A stretch of 64,000 nucleotides of DNA from an uncultured beta proteobacterium (GCA_903822435.1 CAIJPE010000320.1:1-64000); one strand, 5' to 3'; positions 22,292-32,857 are shown, counted from the first letter of the stretch. Notes: generated by a model from the sequence alone, not told the origin. A program made the numbers and translations.

Positions 22292-22416
22292 CTGTTCTTC
22301 TTCGGCCTGCCGCGTTCGGCTCCCGCCGCGCGCGGGTCCGGGCCGTGCTCCTGTAGCGCGAGGATGCGGGGCCATTCCTGCCGCACAAAGAGGGGGTTCA
22401 CTTACGTCCAATCACC

Positions 22417-22432
22417 TACGGCGTTCCCCGTA
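22417..22432. promoter_or_regulatory. Inverted repeat TACGG-N6-CCGTA in a divergent promoter region
   Basis: A perfect 5-bp dyad with a 6-bp centre sits midway between the nucleotidyltransferase and pdxH starts (22292-22502). Its size and symmetry suit a NarL/FixJ (LuxR-type) response-regulator site. A TATACT hexamer (22491 region) lies close before the pdxH ATG but has no matching -35. No regulator gene of that type is in the window. Confidence 0.3.
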
Positions 22433-22502
22433 AGGGATTGCTCCCGTTCGGCAACATGTCGTCACATCCTGAGGGGTGAGGCGACGTTCCTATACTCCAA
22501 CG

Positions 22503-23135
22503 ATGGATATCGCCAGCCTGCGCAAGAGCTACGAGAAGGACGAACTCGACGAATCGGCGTCGGCCGCCGATCCATTTGCCCAGTTTCAGCGCTGGTTCGA
22601 GCAGGCGCTGTCTGCCGAACTGCCCGAGCCCAATGCGATGACGCTGGCCACGGTGGGCGCCGACGGCCGGCCATCCACCCGCGTGGTCCTCATCAAGGGT
22701 TACGACGCGCGGGGGCTGGTCTGGTACACGAACTACGCCAGCCGCAAGGGCCGCGAACTGGCCCACCACCCCTTCGCGGCCTTGCAGTTCCACTGGGTGG
22801 AGCTCGAACGGGTGGTGCGCGTCGAAGGCCGCGTGGAGAAGACCTCCGACGCGGAGTCCGACGCCTACTACGCCAGCCGCCCGCTGGATTCGCGCCTGGG
22901 GGCCTGGGCCTCGCCCCAGAGCGAGGTGATCTCTTCGAGGGCCGTGCTGGTGGGCAATGCGGCCAAGGCCGCCATGCAGCACGCCCTGAGCCCGCCACGG
23001 CCACCGCACTGGGGCGGCTACCGCCTGATGCCCGATGCCTGGGAGTTCTGGCAAGGCCGCAAGAGCCGCCTGCACGACCGCCTGCGGTACCGGCAGGAGG
23101 GCAACGCCTGGATCCGCGAGCGCCTGGCGCCCTGA
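22503..23135 (+). CDS. pdxH: Pyridoxine/pyridoxamine 5'-phosphate oxidase
   Basis: A 210-residue FMN enzyme that oxidises pyridoxine or pyridoxamine phosphate to pyridoxal phosphate, the last step of vitamin B6 synthesis and salvage. Family motifs run the full length: [53 protein letters not shown] with the FMN-phosphate Arg/Lys, [36 protein letters not shown] and the C-terminal [13 protein letters not shown] followed by WIRERLAP. Length matches E. coli PdxH closely. ATG 22503 is chosen over an in-frame start 27 bp upstream. It is transcribed alone, divergent from the nucleotidyltransferase and convergent with the MscS gene. Confidence 0.95.
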   Translation: MDIASLRKSYEKDELDESASAADPFAQFQRWFEQALSAELPEPNAMTLATVGADGRPSTRVVLIKGYDARGLVWYTNYASRKGRELAHHPFAALQFHWVELERVVRVEGRVEKTSDAESDAYYASRPLDSRLGAWASPQSEVISSRAVLVGNAAKAAMQHALSPPRPPHWGGYRLMPDAWEFWQGRKSRLHDRLRYRQEGNAWIRERLAP

Positions 23136-23151
23136 CCCCGCCGCCCGCCGA

Positions 23152-24432
23152 TCAGCCCGGTGCCGGCGGTCCGGGCACCAGCACCTGGCGCACCTCGCGC
23201 TGCGGGAAAGGAATCTGCACACCGGCCTCGTCCAGCGTGCGCAGGACGGCCAGGTTCACCATCGACCGCACATTGCCTTGCCCATTGTGCGGGTCGGCAA
23301 TCCAGAACGCGATGGTCAGCTCGAGCCCATCGGGCGCGAAGCTGGACAACAGCGCCGCGGGGCCTGGCTGGGCTTCGACCCGCGGTACCGCAGCCACGGC
23401 CTGGACCAGCTTGGGCATCAGGGCCTCGAGGTCGGTGCCGTAGGCCACCTGCACGAGGGTGGTCAGCAGCACCTGCGGATCGGCCAGCGATGAGTTCTCG
23501 ACCCGCTGCGTGATCATCATCTCGTTCGGAACGATCGCTTCGCGGCCATTGAGCGCGCGGATGACGGTGTAGCGGGTGGTGATGTCCGTGATGCGGCCTT
23601 CGAAGTTGTCGACCTTGACCATGTCGCCGATGCGCATGGCGCGCTCGGCCAGGATGACGAAGCCGCTGATGTAGTTGGCCGCCAGCTTCTGCAGGCCGAA
23701 ACCGATGCCCACCCCGAGCGCGCCGCCCAGCACGCCGAGCGCCGTGAGGTCGATGCCGGCGGCTTCCAGGGCGAACAGCAGGCCCACGAACAGCAGCAGC
23801 GCGCGCAGCGCATTGGCCGCCATCTTGCGCACCGAAATGTTGTCGGTGGCGTCCTTCAGCAGCCGCCGCTCGAGTTCGGAAGACACCCACAACGCCAGCA
23901 CCAGCACGAAGATGGCGGTGAAGACCCCTTCGATGATGTTGCGCACGCTGACCTGCGTGGTGCCGAACTTCCAGCTGATGTTGTCCAGTTCCTGCAGGAT
24001 CAGCGGCAGCACCCCGCTGATCCACAGCACCACGCCGATCCAGGCCACCCAGGACAGGCTGCTTTCGAGCCGGCGCATCAGGTCGGAGGCGGGGAACGCG
24101 CTGCGCAGCACCCGCACCGTCAGCCGGATGGCGGCCAGCGAGACCAGGATCGGCACCACCAGGCGGAACACGGCGATGGGAATCAGGCCCATCAGGAGCC
24201 ACCGGGCGAGCAAGGCCAGCAGCAGGGCCAGCGCGGGGAAGAGCACGCCATCGACCACGCCTTCGCCGAACCAGATCGAGCCCGGCTGGGGCGTGGCGCC
24301 CCGCAGCAGGCGCACCAGGGCCCAGGCCGCCAGCAGGCAGCCGGCCACGGTGATGATTTCGATGAGCGCCGTCGGGCGCAGCAGCCCCTGGAAAAGCTGC
24401 TGCAGCTCGCCGGCCGAGAGCGTGCGCGTCAT
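23152..24432 (-). CDS. MscS-family mechanosensitive channel
   Basis: A 426-residue small-conductance mechanosensitive channel homologue of the inner membrane that would release solutes on osmotic downshock. Four to five N-terminal helices (about residues 18-205) precede the MscS core. The pore helix is LGVLGGALGVGIGFGLQKLA followed by NYISGFVILAERAMRIGDMV, and the beta domain has GRITDITTRYTVIRALNGRE and VPNEMMITQRVENSS, all hallmark sequences. The C-terminal alpha/beta cage ends with GVQIPFPQREVRQVLVP, also standard. It begins 12 bp after the end of the deacetylase-like gene on the same strand and is probably cotranscribed with it. It is longer than E. coli MscS because of the extra N-terminal helices. 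Confidence 0.92.
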   Translation of the reverse strand: MTRTLSAGELQQLFQGLLRPTALIEIITVAGCLLAAWALVRLLRGATPQPGSIWFGEGVVDGVLFPALALLLALLARWLLMGLIPIAVFRLVVPILVSLAAIRLTVRVLRSAFPASDLMRRLESSLSWVAWIGVVLWISGVLPLILQELDNISWKFGTTQVSVRNIIEGVFTAIFVLVLALWVSSELERRLLKDATDNISVRKMAANALRALLLFVGLLFALEAAGIDLTALGVLGGALGVGIGFGLQKLAANYISGFVILAERAMRIGDMVKVDNFEGRITDITTRYTVIRALNGREAIVPNEMMITQRVENSSLADPQVLLTTLVQVAYGTDLEALMPKLVQAVAAVPRVEAQPGPAALLSSFAPDGLELTIAFWIADPHNGQGNVRSMVNLAVLRTLDEAGVQIPFPQREVRQVLVPGPPAPG

Positions 24433-24444
24433 CCGGCCCGGACT

Positions 24445-25383
<939 letters not shown>

Positions 25384-25411
25384 CGACGCATGGGTCTCCG
25401 GCAATTCGGGT

Positions 25412-26350
25412 ATGGTCCCGCGCATGGATCTCCCCTATGCACGGCAGCTCTCGCGGCTGGTAGACCAGATTAGCACGATCGTCGTGGGCAAACGCCAGCA
25501 GATCGAGGACTGCGTGGCCTGCGTGATGGCAGGCGGACACCTCCTGATCGAGGACGTGCCCGGCGTGGGCAAGACCACCCTGGCCCACACGCTGGCGGTG
25601 TCGCTCGGGCTGGAATTCCGCCGGGTGCAGTTCACGGCCGACCTGATGCCCAGTGATCTGATCGGCGTCAGTGTGTTCGAACGCGCCCGCGATGCCTTTG
25701 TCTTTCATCAAGGCCCGGTATTTGCCCAGGTCTTGCTGGCCGATGAGATCAACCGCGCCGGGCCCAAGACCCAGAGCGCGCTGCTCGAGGCGATGGAAGA
25801 GCAGCAGGTGTCGGTCGAGAACGAGACCCGCCCCCTGCCCAAGCCCTTCTTTGTGATCGGCACGCAGAACCCGAGCGACCAGCTGGGAACCTACCCGCTT
25901 CCCGAGAGCCAGCTCGACCGCTTCCTGATGCGCATCACGCTGGGCTACCCCGACCGCGCAGCCGAACGCGAGCTGCTGACTGGCGGCGACCGCCGCCATG
26001 CGGTGCTGCAGTTGCAGCCCGTGATGACCGTGCCCGAGCTGCAGGCCACCCAGCAGGCCGTGCTGGCCGTGCGCGCCGCCGGCCCGCTGCTGGACTACCT
26101 GCAGGCCCTGATCGCCGCGACGCGCTCGGGGGCCTGGTTCAGCGAAGGGTTGTCGCCGCGCGCCGGCATCGCCGTGCTGCGGGTGGCCAAGGCCCGCGCG
26201 CTGATGGCCGGGCGCGATTACGTGGCCCCCGACGACATCCAGGCCATCCTGCCGCAGGCCATCGCCCACCGCTTGCAGCCCGTCACGGGCGCAGGCCGCG
26301 GGCCCATCGAGCAGGTGCGCGCGATGGTCGAGGCCACGCCCATCCCGTGA
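25412..26350 (+). CDS. MoxR-family AAA+ ATPase
   Basis: A 312-residue MoxR-type AAA+ ATPase, chaperone-like partner of the DUF58 and transglutaminase genes that follow. Walker A is IEDVPGVGKTTLAHTLA (about residues 46-62), the segment FTADLMPSDLIGVSVFE follows, Walker B is VLLADEINRAGPKTQSALLE, and sensor 1 is FFVIGTQNPSDQLGTYPLPE. The arginine-finger region SQLDRFLMRITLGYP and the lid with LSPRAGIAVLRVAKARA complete the family. The start could be ATG 25412 or ATG 25424 (MDLPYARQL). The stop overlaps the next gene by GTGA, so the operon MoxR-DUF58-transglutaminase is translationally coupled. The role in envelope assembly is known only by association. Confidence 0.93.
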   Translation: MVPRMDLPYARQLSRLVDQISTIVVGKRQQIEDCVACVMAGGHLLIEDVPGVGKTTLAHTLAVSLGLEFRRVQFTADLMPSDLIGVSVFERARDAFVFHQGPVFAQVLLADEINRAGPKTQSALLEAMEEQQVSVENETRPLPKPFFVIGTQNPSDQLGTYPLPESQLDRFLMRITLGYPDRAAERELLTGGDRRHAVLQLQPVMTVPELQATQQAVLAVRAAGPLLDYLQALIAATRSGAWFSEGLSPRAGIAVLRVAKARALMAGRDYVAPDDIQAILPQAIAHRLQPVTGAGRGPIEQVRAMVEATPIP

Positions 26351-27384
26351 ACGGGGCGGCGCCCAGGGCCGAGCCCGCAGGGGGTCTTCGCCCGCCGGCC
26401 GGCGCCCCAGCCCCGGCACCCGGGCTGCTGGACGTGCGCGGCCACTTCCGCCGCTGGCTGCAGTCGCGGCTGCCGCGCACCGACAACTGGACGCTGGGTC
26501 AGCGCAACATCTACATCCTGCCCACGGCGTCAGGCTTCACCTTCGCCCTGACGCTGCTGGTGATGCTGGTGGCTTCGATCAACTACCAGCTCAACCTGGG
26601 TTATGCGCTGACCTTCCTGCTGACCGGCGCGGCGCTGGTGTCGATGCACATGACGCACAGCAACTTGCGCGGCCTGACGATGCACCTGCGGCCGCCCGCG
26701 CCGGGCTTTGCGGGCGAGACGGTGCTGCTGGAGGTGGTGCTGACCAACCCCGGGCGCCAGCGCCACGGCCTGGCCCTGCGCTTCGACGCCGCGGCCAGCG
26801 CGGCCACGCCGATGGCCTGGTCGGATGCACCGGCCGGCGGGCAGGCCCAGGTCCACCTGAGCCTGGTGCCGTCGCACCGCGGCTGGCATGCCGTGCCCAC
26901 GCTGGTGATGGACACCGTGTTCCCCTTCGGCCTGTTCCGCGCCTGGACGGTCTGGCGACCGGCCTCGCGCGTGCTGGCCTGGCCCCGTCCGGAAAGCCCC
27001 CTGCCCCCGCTGCCCAGCGCAGCCACCGCCAGCGCGGGCGAAAGGCCCGAGCGCCGCAGCGCGGGCAGCGAAATGGACGGCGTGCGCCCCTGGCGCCGCG
27101 GCGACAGCATGCGCCAGGTGGTATGGAAGAAGGTGGCGCGCAGCGGCCAACTGGTGAGCCGCGAAACCTCCGGCAGTGCCCAACGTGAGCTCTGGCTGCA
27201 ATGGACCGATGCGGCCACGGGCGGCGATGTCGAAAAGCGCCTGTCTCGCCTGGCGGGCTGGCTGCTGCGGGCCGACCAGGAGGGCCTGGCCTACGGCCTG
27301 CGCCTGCCGGGCCAGGAGCTCGAACTGGGCCACGGTGACGCCCATCGGCGGCAGGCCCTGGAAAGGCTGGCACTGTGGTCCTGA
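26347..27384 (+). CDS. DUF58 domain membrane protein
   Basis: A 345-residue protein, GTG start overlapping the MoxR stop. An N-terminal Pro/Ala-rich cytosolic leader (about 1-40) precedes two membrane helices (FTFALTLLVMLVASI and ALTFLLTGAALVSM, about 58-100), then a beta-rich part. The DUF58 signature lies near the C-terminus as SEMDGVRPWRRGDSMRQVVW followed by KVARSGQLVSRETSG, equivalent to the REYxPGDDxRxIxW motif of vWA-like DUF58 proteins, here with the first part changed to DGVRPWRRGD. Such proteins partner MoxR ATPases. It overlaps the next gene by 10 bp. Function in the complex is not established. Confidence 0.9.
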   Translation: MNGAAPRAEPAGGLRPPAGAPAPAPGLLDVRGHFRRWLQSRLPRTDNWTLGQRNIYILPTASGFTFALTLLVMLVASINYQLNLGYALTFLLTGAALVSMHMTHSNLRGLTMHLRPPAPGFAGETVLLEVVLTNPGRQRHGLALRFDAAASAATPMAWSDAPAGGQAQVHLSLVPSHRGWHAVPTLVMDTVFPFGLFRAWTVWRPASRVLAWPRPESPLPPLPSAATASAGERPERRSAGSEMDGVRPWRRGDSMRQVVWKKVARSGQLVSRETSGSAQRELWLQWTDAATGGDVEKRLSRLAGWLLRADQEGLAYGLRLPGQELELGHGDAHRRQALERLALWS

Positions 27385-29453
27385 TGCGCCCTTGGGCCGA
27401 GCGCATCGCCCACCTGCCGCGCGACACCCGGGACACCCTGTTCCTGCTGTCCGTCATCGCCTGCACGGTGGCGCCGCACCTGCTGCACCTGCCTCTTTGG
27501 TGCGGCGCCATGACGGCCCTGCTGCTCGCCTGGCGCGCCAGGCTGGCGGTGACGGGCAGTGCCCTGCCTGGCCGCTGGACGATCACCGCCCTGCTGGCCG
27601 TCGCCGCGGGCCTGACGCTGTGGGGCGAACGCACCCTGCTGGGCAAGGAAGCCGGCATCACGATGCTGGTGGTGCTGATGGCACTGAAGACCCTGGAGCT
27701 GCGCGCCCGGCGCGATGCCCTGGTGGTGTTCTTCCTGGGCTTTTTCCTGGTGCTGACGCATTTCCTGTATTCGCAATCGCTGGGCACCGGGCTGTGGCTG
27801 CTGGTTTCGGTCTGGGCGCTGCTGACGGCGCTGGTGCTGGCGCACATGCCCGTGGGCCGGCCGCCGCTGGTGCAGGCCGGCGCGGTAGCGGCACGCGCTG
27901 CGGGCTGGGGCGCGCCCTTGATGCTGGTTCTGTTTTTGCTGTTCCCGCGCATCGGGCCTCTGTGGGGCCTGCCGCAAGATGCCTCGGCCCGCACGGGGCT
28001 GTCGGGCTCGATGCGGCTGGGCGGCGTGGCCAGCATCGCCGAGGACGACGCCATTGCCCTGCGGGTGCGCTTCCTCGATGGCGTGCCGCCGCAGGGTGCC
28101 CTGTACTTCCGCGGCCCGGTGCTCGGGCGCTTCGACGGCCGCGAGTGGACCCGCACCCTGCCCACCGTGCCGGCGGCCCAGCGGCCCCAGCTGAACCTGG
28201 AGGTGCGGGGCCCCGCCGTGCGCTACGAGATGACGCTGGAGCCCAGTCGCACCCCCTTGCTGCCGCTGCTGGAGATGACGCCGGATGACGATGCCACCGG
28301 CCCGGCGCTCGAAGGCTGGATGCTCACCCTTCGCAGCGACGGCCAGTGGCAGGCCGACCGCCCGATCAACGAGCGCATCCGACTGAAGGCCACTGCCTGG
28401 CTGGACCACCGTCATGGCCCCCGCCAGCCGGTGGCCGGCCTGCGCGACCTGCTGGCCTTGCCGGCGGGCTCGAGCCCGCGCACGCTGGCCTGGGCGGCCG
28501 AGCTGCGCCGACGCCCGGACCTGGCCGGGGCCAGCCCGCAGGCGCTGGCCGAGGCGGTGCTGCAGCACATCGGCAACGGGGGCTTCACCTACACCCTGGA
28601 GCCGGGCAGCTACGAGGCCGACGCCGATCCGCTGGACGCCTTCTGGATGGACCGCAAGCTGGGCTTCTGCGAACACTTCGCCAGCGCCTTCGTGGTGGTG
28701 ATGCGCGGCCTGGGCGTGCCAGCCCGCGTGGTCACCGGCTACCTGGGCACCGACCTGGCGCCGCAGAACGGCTGGTGGATCGTGCGGCAACGCAACGCCC
28801 ACGCGTGGGCCGAGATCTGGGTCCCCGAGCTCGGCTGGCAACGCGTGGACCCGACGGCGGCGATCTCACCCGACCGCGTGCAGCGCGGCCGCAGCCTCTC
28901 ACCGCCGCCGGGCTTCGTGGCGGGCGCCTTCGGCAACCTCAGCCCGGCCCTCGCCACCCAGCTGCGCAACCTCTGGGAAGGCATGAACAACCAGTGGAAC
29001 CAGTGGGTGCTGAACTACGCCAGGGGCCAGCAGTTCGACCTGCTGCGCAGCCTGGGCATCGACGCACCCGACTGGCAGGACCTGGCCACCGTGCTGATCG
29101 GCCTGCTGTGCACGGGGTCGCTGGCCGGTGCGGCCTGGGCCTGGCAAGACCGCCGCCGCCAGGACCCCTGGCTGCGGCTGCAGGCCCGCGTGCAAGGCCG
29201 GCTGCAGGCCCTGGGCGTGGCCGTGCTGCCGCACCACCCGCCGCGCACTCGGGCCGAACGGGTCCGTGCGGCGCTGGGTGCCCGCGGTGGGCCGCTAGCC
29301 GATCTGCTGGAAACCCTGGACCACCAGCGCTACGCGGCCGCGGCGCCGGCCGGCGGCGTGCCGCACGGCTGGTGGCGCGCCTTCAGGGCCGCGGCCCGGG
29401 CCGTGCCGCGCAGCCCACTCCCCAGCGGCGCTATCGGCCCAGCAAGCCCTTGA
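27375..29453 (+). CDS. TgpA-like membrane transglutaminase (DUF3488 + transglutaminase core)
   Basis: A 692-residue inner-membrane protein, GTG start inside the DUF58 gene. Six or so helices (about 20-200, such as MLVVLMALKTLELRARRDAL and LMLVLFLLFPRIGPLWGLP) form the DUF3488 part, then a periplasmic transglutaminase-like domain with a complete Cys-His-Asp triad: LGFCEHFASAF (Cys432), RNAHAWAEIW (His476) and RVDPTAAI (Asp492). One more helix (about 570-590) leads to a cytosolic C-terminus. It matches the essential P. aeruginosa TgpA in architecture, a periplasmic amide-bond enzyme of unknown substrate. It is the last gene of the MoxR operon and its end overlaps the convergent AsmA-like gene by 23 bp. 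Confidence 0.92.
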   Translation: MVLMRPWAERIAHLPRDTRDTLFLLSVIACTVAPHLLHLPLWCGAMTALLLAWRARLAVTGSALPGRWTITALLAVAAGLTLWGERTLLGKEAGITMLVVLMALKTLELRARRDALVVFFLGFFLVLTHFLYSQSLGTGLWLLVSVWALLTALVLAHMPVGRPPLVQAGAVAARAAGWGAPLMLVLFLLFPRIGPLWGLPQDASARTGLSGSMRLGGVASIAEDDAIALRVRFLDGVPPQGALYFRGPVLGRFDGREWTRTLPTVPAAQRPQLNLEVRGPAVRYEMTLEPSRTPLLPLLEMTPDDDATGPALEGWMLTLRSDGQWQADRPINERIRLKATAWLDHRHGPRQPVAGLRDLLALPAGSSPRTLAWAAELRRRPDLAGASPQALAEAVLQHIGNGGFTYTLEPGSYEADADPLDAFWMDRKLGFCEHFASAFVVVMRGLGVPARVVTGYLGTDLAPQNGWWIVRQRNAHAWAEIWVPELGWQRVDPTAAISPDRVQRGRSLSPPPGFVAGAFGNLSPALATQLRNLWEGMNNQWNQWVLNYARGQQFDLLRSLGIDAPDWQDLATVLIGLLCTGSLAGAAWAWQDRRRQDPWLRLQARVQGRLQALGVAVLPHHPPRTRAERVRAALGARGGPLADLLETLDHQRYAAAAPAGGVPHGWWRAFRAAARAVPRSPLPSGAIGPASP

Positions 29454-31701
29454 GCTTGTCGCCCAGCTGCTGCCGCGCCCTGTCCTTGGCCTGGCCGAGT
29501 TGCTGCTCGAGCTTCTGCTGCGCCAGGTCCTTCATCAGGTCACCCAACTCGATCTTCCAGCCGATGGCGGAAAAGGGCCCGCTCAGCCGCACCGGGATCG
29601 TCTCCCCGCGCAGTGCCTGAAGCTCCGGCCCGCCCTGGCCCTGCAGGCTGGGCACCACCGTGGCCTTGACCAGGTAATCCAGGCGGCCCTGGCCGATGTC
29701 GATGTCGCCGCTGCCCGCCAGGCGCAGCAGCGGCGACTTCGCCAGCAGGTCGTCGTTGTGCGCGATGCCGTGCGCGATGGTCAGGGTCGCGCCGAGCTCG
29801 CTGAAGTCGGTGACATCGGCCTGCGAGCCCGCGCCGCTGTGGCTGGCGCCGCCCAGGCCGATGCGGTCCTTCAGGCCGCGCAGCGTCTGCCCGATGTTGA
29901 AGCCGCGCACGGCGCCTTCGCGCAGCTCCAGGCGGGCCCGGCCGGCCAGCGCCTTCTGCAGCGCCGCGGGGGTCGCGCCTTCGGCATGCACGTCGATGGA
30001 CACCGTACCGCGGCCGGTCAGCGGGTCCTTGCCGGTCAGGTCCTGCAGCAGCGGGCCGATGTGCACATCCGTGAACTGGTTCTGCAGGCTGAACCGAGCC
30101 GGCGCTCCGGCCTGCACCTCCGCGCTGCCCGACAGGCGGCCCTGGTACAGCTCGGCGGCAATCGGGTTGAGGACCAGCTTGCCGCCCCCTGCGCGCCAGT
30201 CGATCGCCAGCTGGCTGGCCTTCAGACCCGCGGCCTGCAGCGCACCGATGCGCAAGCTGCCACTGGCGTCCAGGCCTTGCAGGGCCGAGAGGTCGATGGG
30301 CTTGTCGGACGCGGGGCTGGCAGCCCGGCCGGGGCCCGGCGCATGGGGCCGCTGGAGGTATCGGTCGACGTCCAGCTTGTCGATCTGCGCAGCCAGCGTC
30401 AAGGCGGCAGGGGCCAAGTGGGTGGCTGCGAGCCGGGTGTCGAAGCGGCTGCCGTCCACCGTGCCTGCCAGTTCGGCCTGCGCGCTCTGCTGCTTGAAGT
30501 CCGCCTGCAGCGTGCCTTGGGCCTTCAGCGGCAAGGCCCCGCCCCTGGGGTTGGGCAGCGATGCTTCGACCGCCAGGTTCTTCACCGCCAGCTGCTCAAG
30601 GGCCGTATCGAAGGACCACGCGATGCCCAGGCTGCCCCTGACCGCCATCTCGCCCTGTTTTCCGTCCACGGCCAGGGAGGTCTGGGTGGACGACAGCCGC
30701 AGCGGCTCGGCCGTGGCCAGCAGGTCGGCCTTCAGCCGCGCCTGCGCCTGGGTGTCTCCGCGGCGGAAAGACAGCGTGGCCTCCAGCGCCTGCGGGCCGG
30801 CGGGCCCGGCACCGGCCGCGGCCCAGCGGAAGGCGGGCACCTCGGCTTTCAGGGCCAGCGGGCCCTCGGGGCTTTCCAGCGAGATCTCCAGCCCCTGCAA
30901 CGACAAGGCCCAGGGCGCCAGGTCCATCTCGACGCGGCCCTTGAGTTTCAGGGCGGCGTTGCCGGTGCCGGCCAGCCGGCCTTGGGCGGCGGCCTCGAAA
31001 CCGCTGATGGCCAGCCGCCGGCCGGGCTCGAACAACAGGCTGGCACCGGCGCTGACATCGGCGTCGACCTGCGGCGCGCTGGCCGCGAGGTGGCCCTTGA
31101 AGCGCACATCGCCGGCCCGCCCGGGGGCCAGGCGCCCGGTCTCGAAGTCCGCCCCCGTCAAGGCCACCCGCCGACCCGTCTGCTCATCGTCCAGGCTGAG
31201 GGCGGCATCGGTCAGGCTGACGCCCGCCACGTCCAGGCGCAGCGGGGGGCTCCCGCCGGCGCCCGACGCGGACGCGGCGCCGCCGTGTGCTTCGGGCTGG
31301 GCGGGCTGGATCAGGTCGTCGATGCTGGTGCGGCCATCCTTGAAGCGGGTGATGCGGAGCTGCAGGCCGTCCACCCGGATGCGGTCCACCACCACCTCGC
31401 CACTGAGCAGGGGCCGCAGCGCCAACGCCAGGCGGGCCGACTTGAGCGAGGCGAAAGGCGCGGGCTTGCCCTGCTCGGACACGGTCAGGCTGCCCAGTTC
31501 GACCCCGATTCGCGGGAACAGGCTCAGCTTGATCGGGTCAGCAATGGCCAGCGTGCGCTGGTGATCGCGCTGCAGGCGGTCGACGAGCGTGCCCTTCAGC
31601 GCATCGGGGTCGAAGGTGAAGGCCGCGATCAGCACGGCCGCCAGCAGCAAGGCGAGCACACCCCCGGCCACGAGCCCCGCGATCTTGAGCGTCTTTCGCA
31701 T
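29431..31701 (-). CDS. AsmA-family envelope protein
   Basis: A 756-residue AsmA-like protein: an N-terminal membrane anchor (IAGLVAGGVLALLLAAVLIA, about residues 6-25), then the conserved entry DPIKLSLFPRIGVELGSLTV, a long beta-rich repeat body, and the C-terminal AsmA block with LELREGAVRGFNIGQTLRGL followed by DFSELGATLTIAHGIAHNDD. AsmA-like proteins are bridge-like lipid carriers between inner and outer membrane. A helical tail rich in Gln, Lys and Leu ends the protein. The start ATG 31701 (MRKTLKIAG) is preferred; ATG 31713 adds four residues. It lies divergent to mltB with 64 bp between them and convergent with the transglutaminase gene. Confidence 0.9.
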   Translation of the reverse strand: MRKTLKIAGLVAGGVLALLLAAVLIAAFTFDPDALKGTLVDRLQRDHQRTLAIADPIKLSLFPRIGVELGSLTVSEQGKPAPFASLKSARLALALRPLLSGEVVVDRIRVDGLQLRITRFKDGRTSIDDLIQPAQPEAHGGAASASGAGGSPPLRLDVAGVSLTDAALSLDDEQTGRRVALTGADFETGRLAPGRAGDVRFKGHLAASAPQVDADVSAGASLLFEPGRRLAISGFEAAAQGRLAGTGNAALKLKGRVEMDLAPWALSLQGLEISLESPEGPLALKAEVPAFRWAAAGAGPAGPQALEATLSFRRGDTQAQARLKADLLATAEPLRLSSTQTSLAVDGKQGEMAVRGSLGIAWSFDTALEQLAVKNLAVEASLPNPRGGALPLKAQGTLQADFKQQSAQAELAGTVDGSRFDTRLAATHLAPAALTLAAQIDKLDVDRYLQRPHAPGPGRAASPASDKPIDLSALQGLDASGSLRIGALQAAGLKASQLAIDWRAGGGKLVLNPIAAELYQGRLSGSAEVQAGAPARFSLQNQFTDVHIGPLLQDLTGKDPLTGRGTVSIDVHAEGATPAALQKALAGRARLELREGAVRGFNIGQTLRGLKDRIGLGGASHSGAGSQADVTDFSELGATLTIAHGIAHNDDLLAKSPLLRLAGSGDIDIGQGRLDYLVKATVVPSLQGQGGPELQALRGETIPVRLSGPFSAIGWKIELGDLMKDLAQQKLEQQLGQAKDRARQQLGDKLKGLLGR

Positions 31702-31765
31702 GATCGCCAGCATGCCATGGGTGGGCCGGGCGGGTGCTCCCCAGGCCCTGCGGATAATCAGCCGC

Positions 31766-32857
31766 ATGACAGATCGCCAGCGCCGCAGCCTCAGCGGCTG
31801 GATCGCCTGGGCCGGGCTGGTGGGTATGGCCTCACCGGCCGTGGCCCGCGCGCCCAGACACCACCACGCCACCGCCACCCCGGCGTCGCAGCCGCCCTCG
31901 CCGGCCTACGGTGGCCGGACCGATGTGCGCGCCTTCGCCGCCGAAGTGGCCCAGCGGCGCGGCCTGCCGGCGGAGTGGCTGGCCACGCAGCTGGCGCAGG
32001 CGCGCCGCATCGAAGCCGTTCGCAAGCTGGTCATGCCGCCGCCCGTCGGCACGGCCAAGAATTGGGCCGCCTACCGCGGCCGCTTCATCGAACCGCGACG
32101 CATCGAGGCGGGCGTGGCCTTCTGGCGCCAGAACGAGAACTGGCTGCAGCTGGCCGAGCAGCGCTGGGGCGTTCCCGCCGAGATCATCGTCGGCGTGGTG
32201 GGCGTCGAGACCTTCTACGGCCGCATGACCGGCAACTTCCGAATCCTGGACGCCCTGGCCACGCTGGCCTTCGATTTTCCCGCCGGGCGAAAGGACCGCA
32301 GCCCTTTCTTCCGCACCGAACTGGAAGAGTTTTTCGTGTTGTGTGCCCGCGAAGGCGCCGACCCTCAGCAGGCCCGCGGCTCGTACGCCGGCGCCATGGG
32401 CCAGCCGCAGTTCATGCCCGGCAGCATCAACCGCCATGCCGTGGACCTGGACGGCGACGGCAAGATCGACCTGCAGGCCGACAGCGCCGACGTGGTCGGC
32501 AGCGTGGCCAACTACCTGGCGCAGGCGGGCTGGCTGCGCGGCCAGCCCACGCACTTCGAGGTGGCGGTGCCCGTGGACACCCCCTCGCGTGCCACGCTGC
32601 TGGCGCCGGACATCCTGCCCAGCTTCACCGCCGCGCAGATGGCTGAACACGGCGCGCGTCTGGATGAAGCCGGGCAGGCCTACGCGGGCAACCTGGCGCT
32701 GGTGGAACTGCAGAACGGCGACAGCGCGCCCAGCTACGTGGCGGGTACCGCCAACTTCTACGCCGTCACGCGCTACAACCCGTCGAGCTACTACGCCATG
32801 GCCGTGATCGAGCTGGGCCGGGCGGTGGCCCGCGAGCGCGCCGGCACGGCCCGCTGA
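31766..32857 (+). CDS. mltB: Membrane-bound lytic murein transglycosylase B
   Basis: A 363-residue peptidoglycan lytic transglycosylase of family GH103. A signal peptide (about 1-31, GWIAWAGLVGMASPAVARA) has no lipobox cysteine, so this homologue is probably soluble periplasmic rather than lipid-anchored. The catalytic Glu is in IIVGVVGVETFYGRMTGNFR; further family blocks are SYAGAMGQPQFMPGSINRHA, DLDGDGKIDLQADSADVVGS and VANYLAQAGWLRGQP, and NFYAVTRYNPSSYYAMAV near the end. It cleaves the MurNAc-GlcNAc bond to form 1,6-anhydro ends during wall growth. It is convergent with the oligopeptidase gene. Confidence 0.94.
   Translation: MTDRQRRSLSGWIAWAGLVGMASPAVARAPRHHHATATPASQPPSPAYGGRTDVRAFAAEVAQRRGLPAEWLATQLAQARRIEAVRKLVMPPPVGTAKNWAAYRGRFIEPRRIEAGVAFWRQNENWLQLAEQRWGVPAEIIVGVVGVETFYGRMTGNFRILDALATLAFDFPAGRKDRSPFFRTELEEFFVLCAREGADPQQARGSYAGAMGQPQFMPGSINRHAVDLDGDGKIDLQADSADVVGSVANYLAQAGWLRGQPTHFEVAVPVDTPSRATLLAPDILPSFTAAQMAEHGARLDEAGQAYAGNLALVELQNGDSAPSYVAGTANFYAVTRYNPSSYYAMAVIELGRAVARERAGTAR

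Noticed and set aside
29500-32646. A 1048-codon plus-strand frame opposite the AsmA-like gene
   Set aside because: Composition (Gln/Arg/Gly/Leu-rich, no motif) and exact opposition to a coherent AsmA protein mark it as an antisense shadow.
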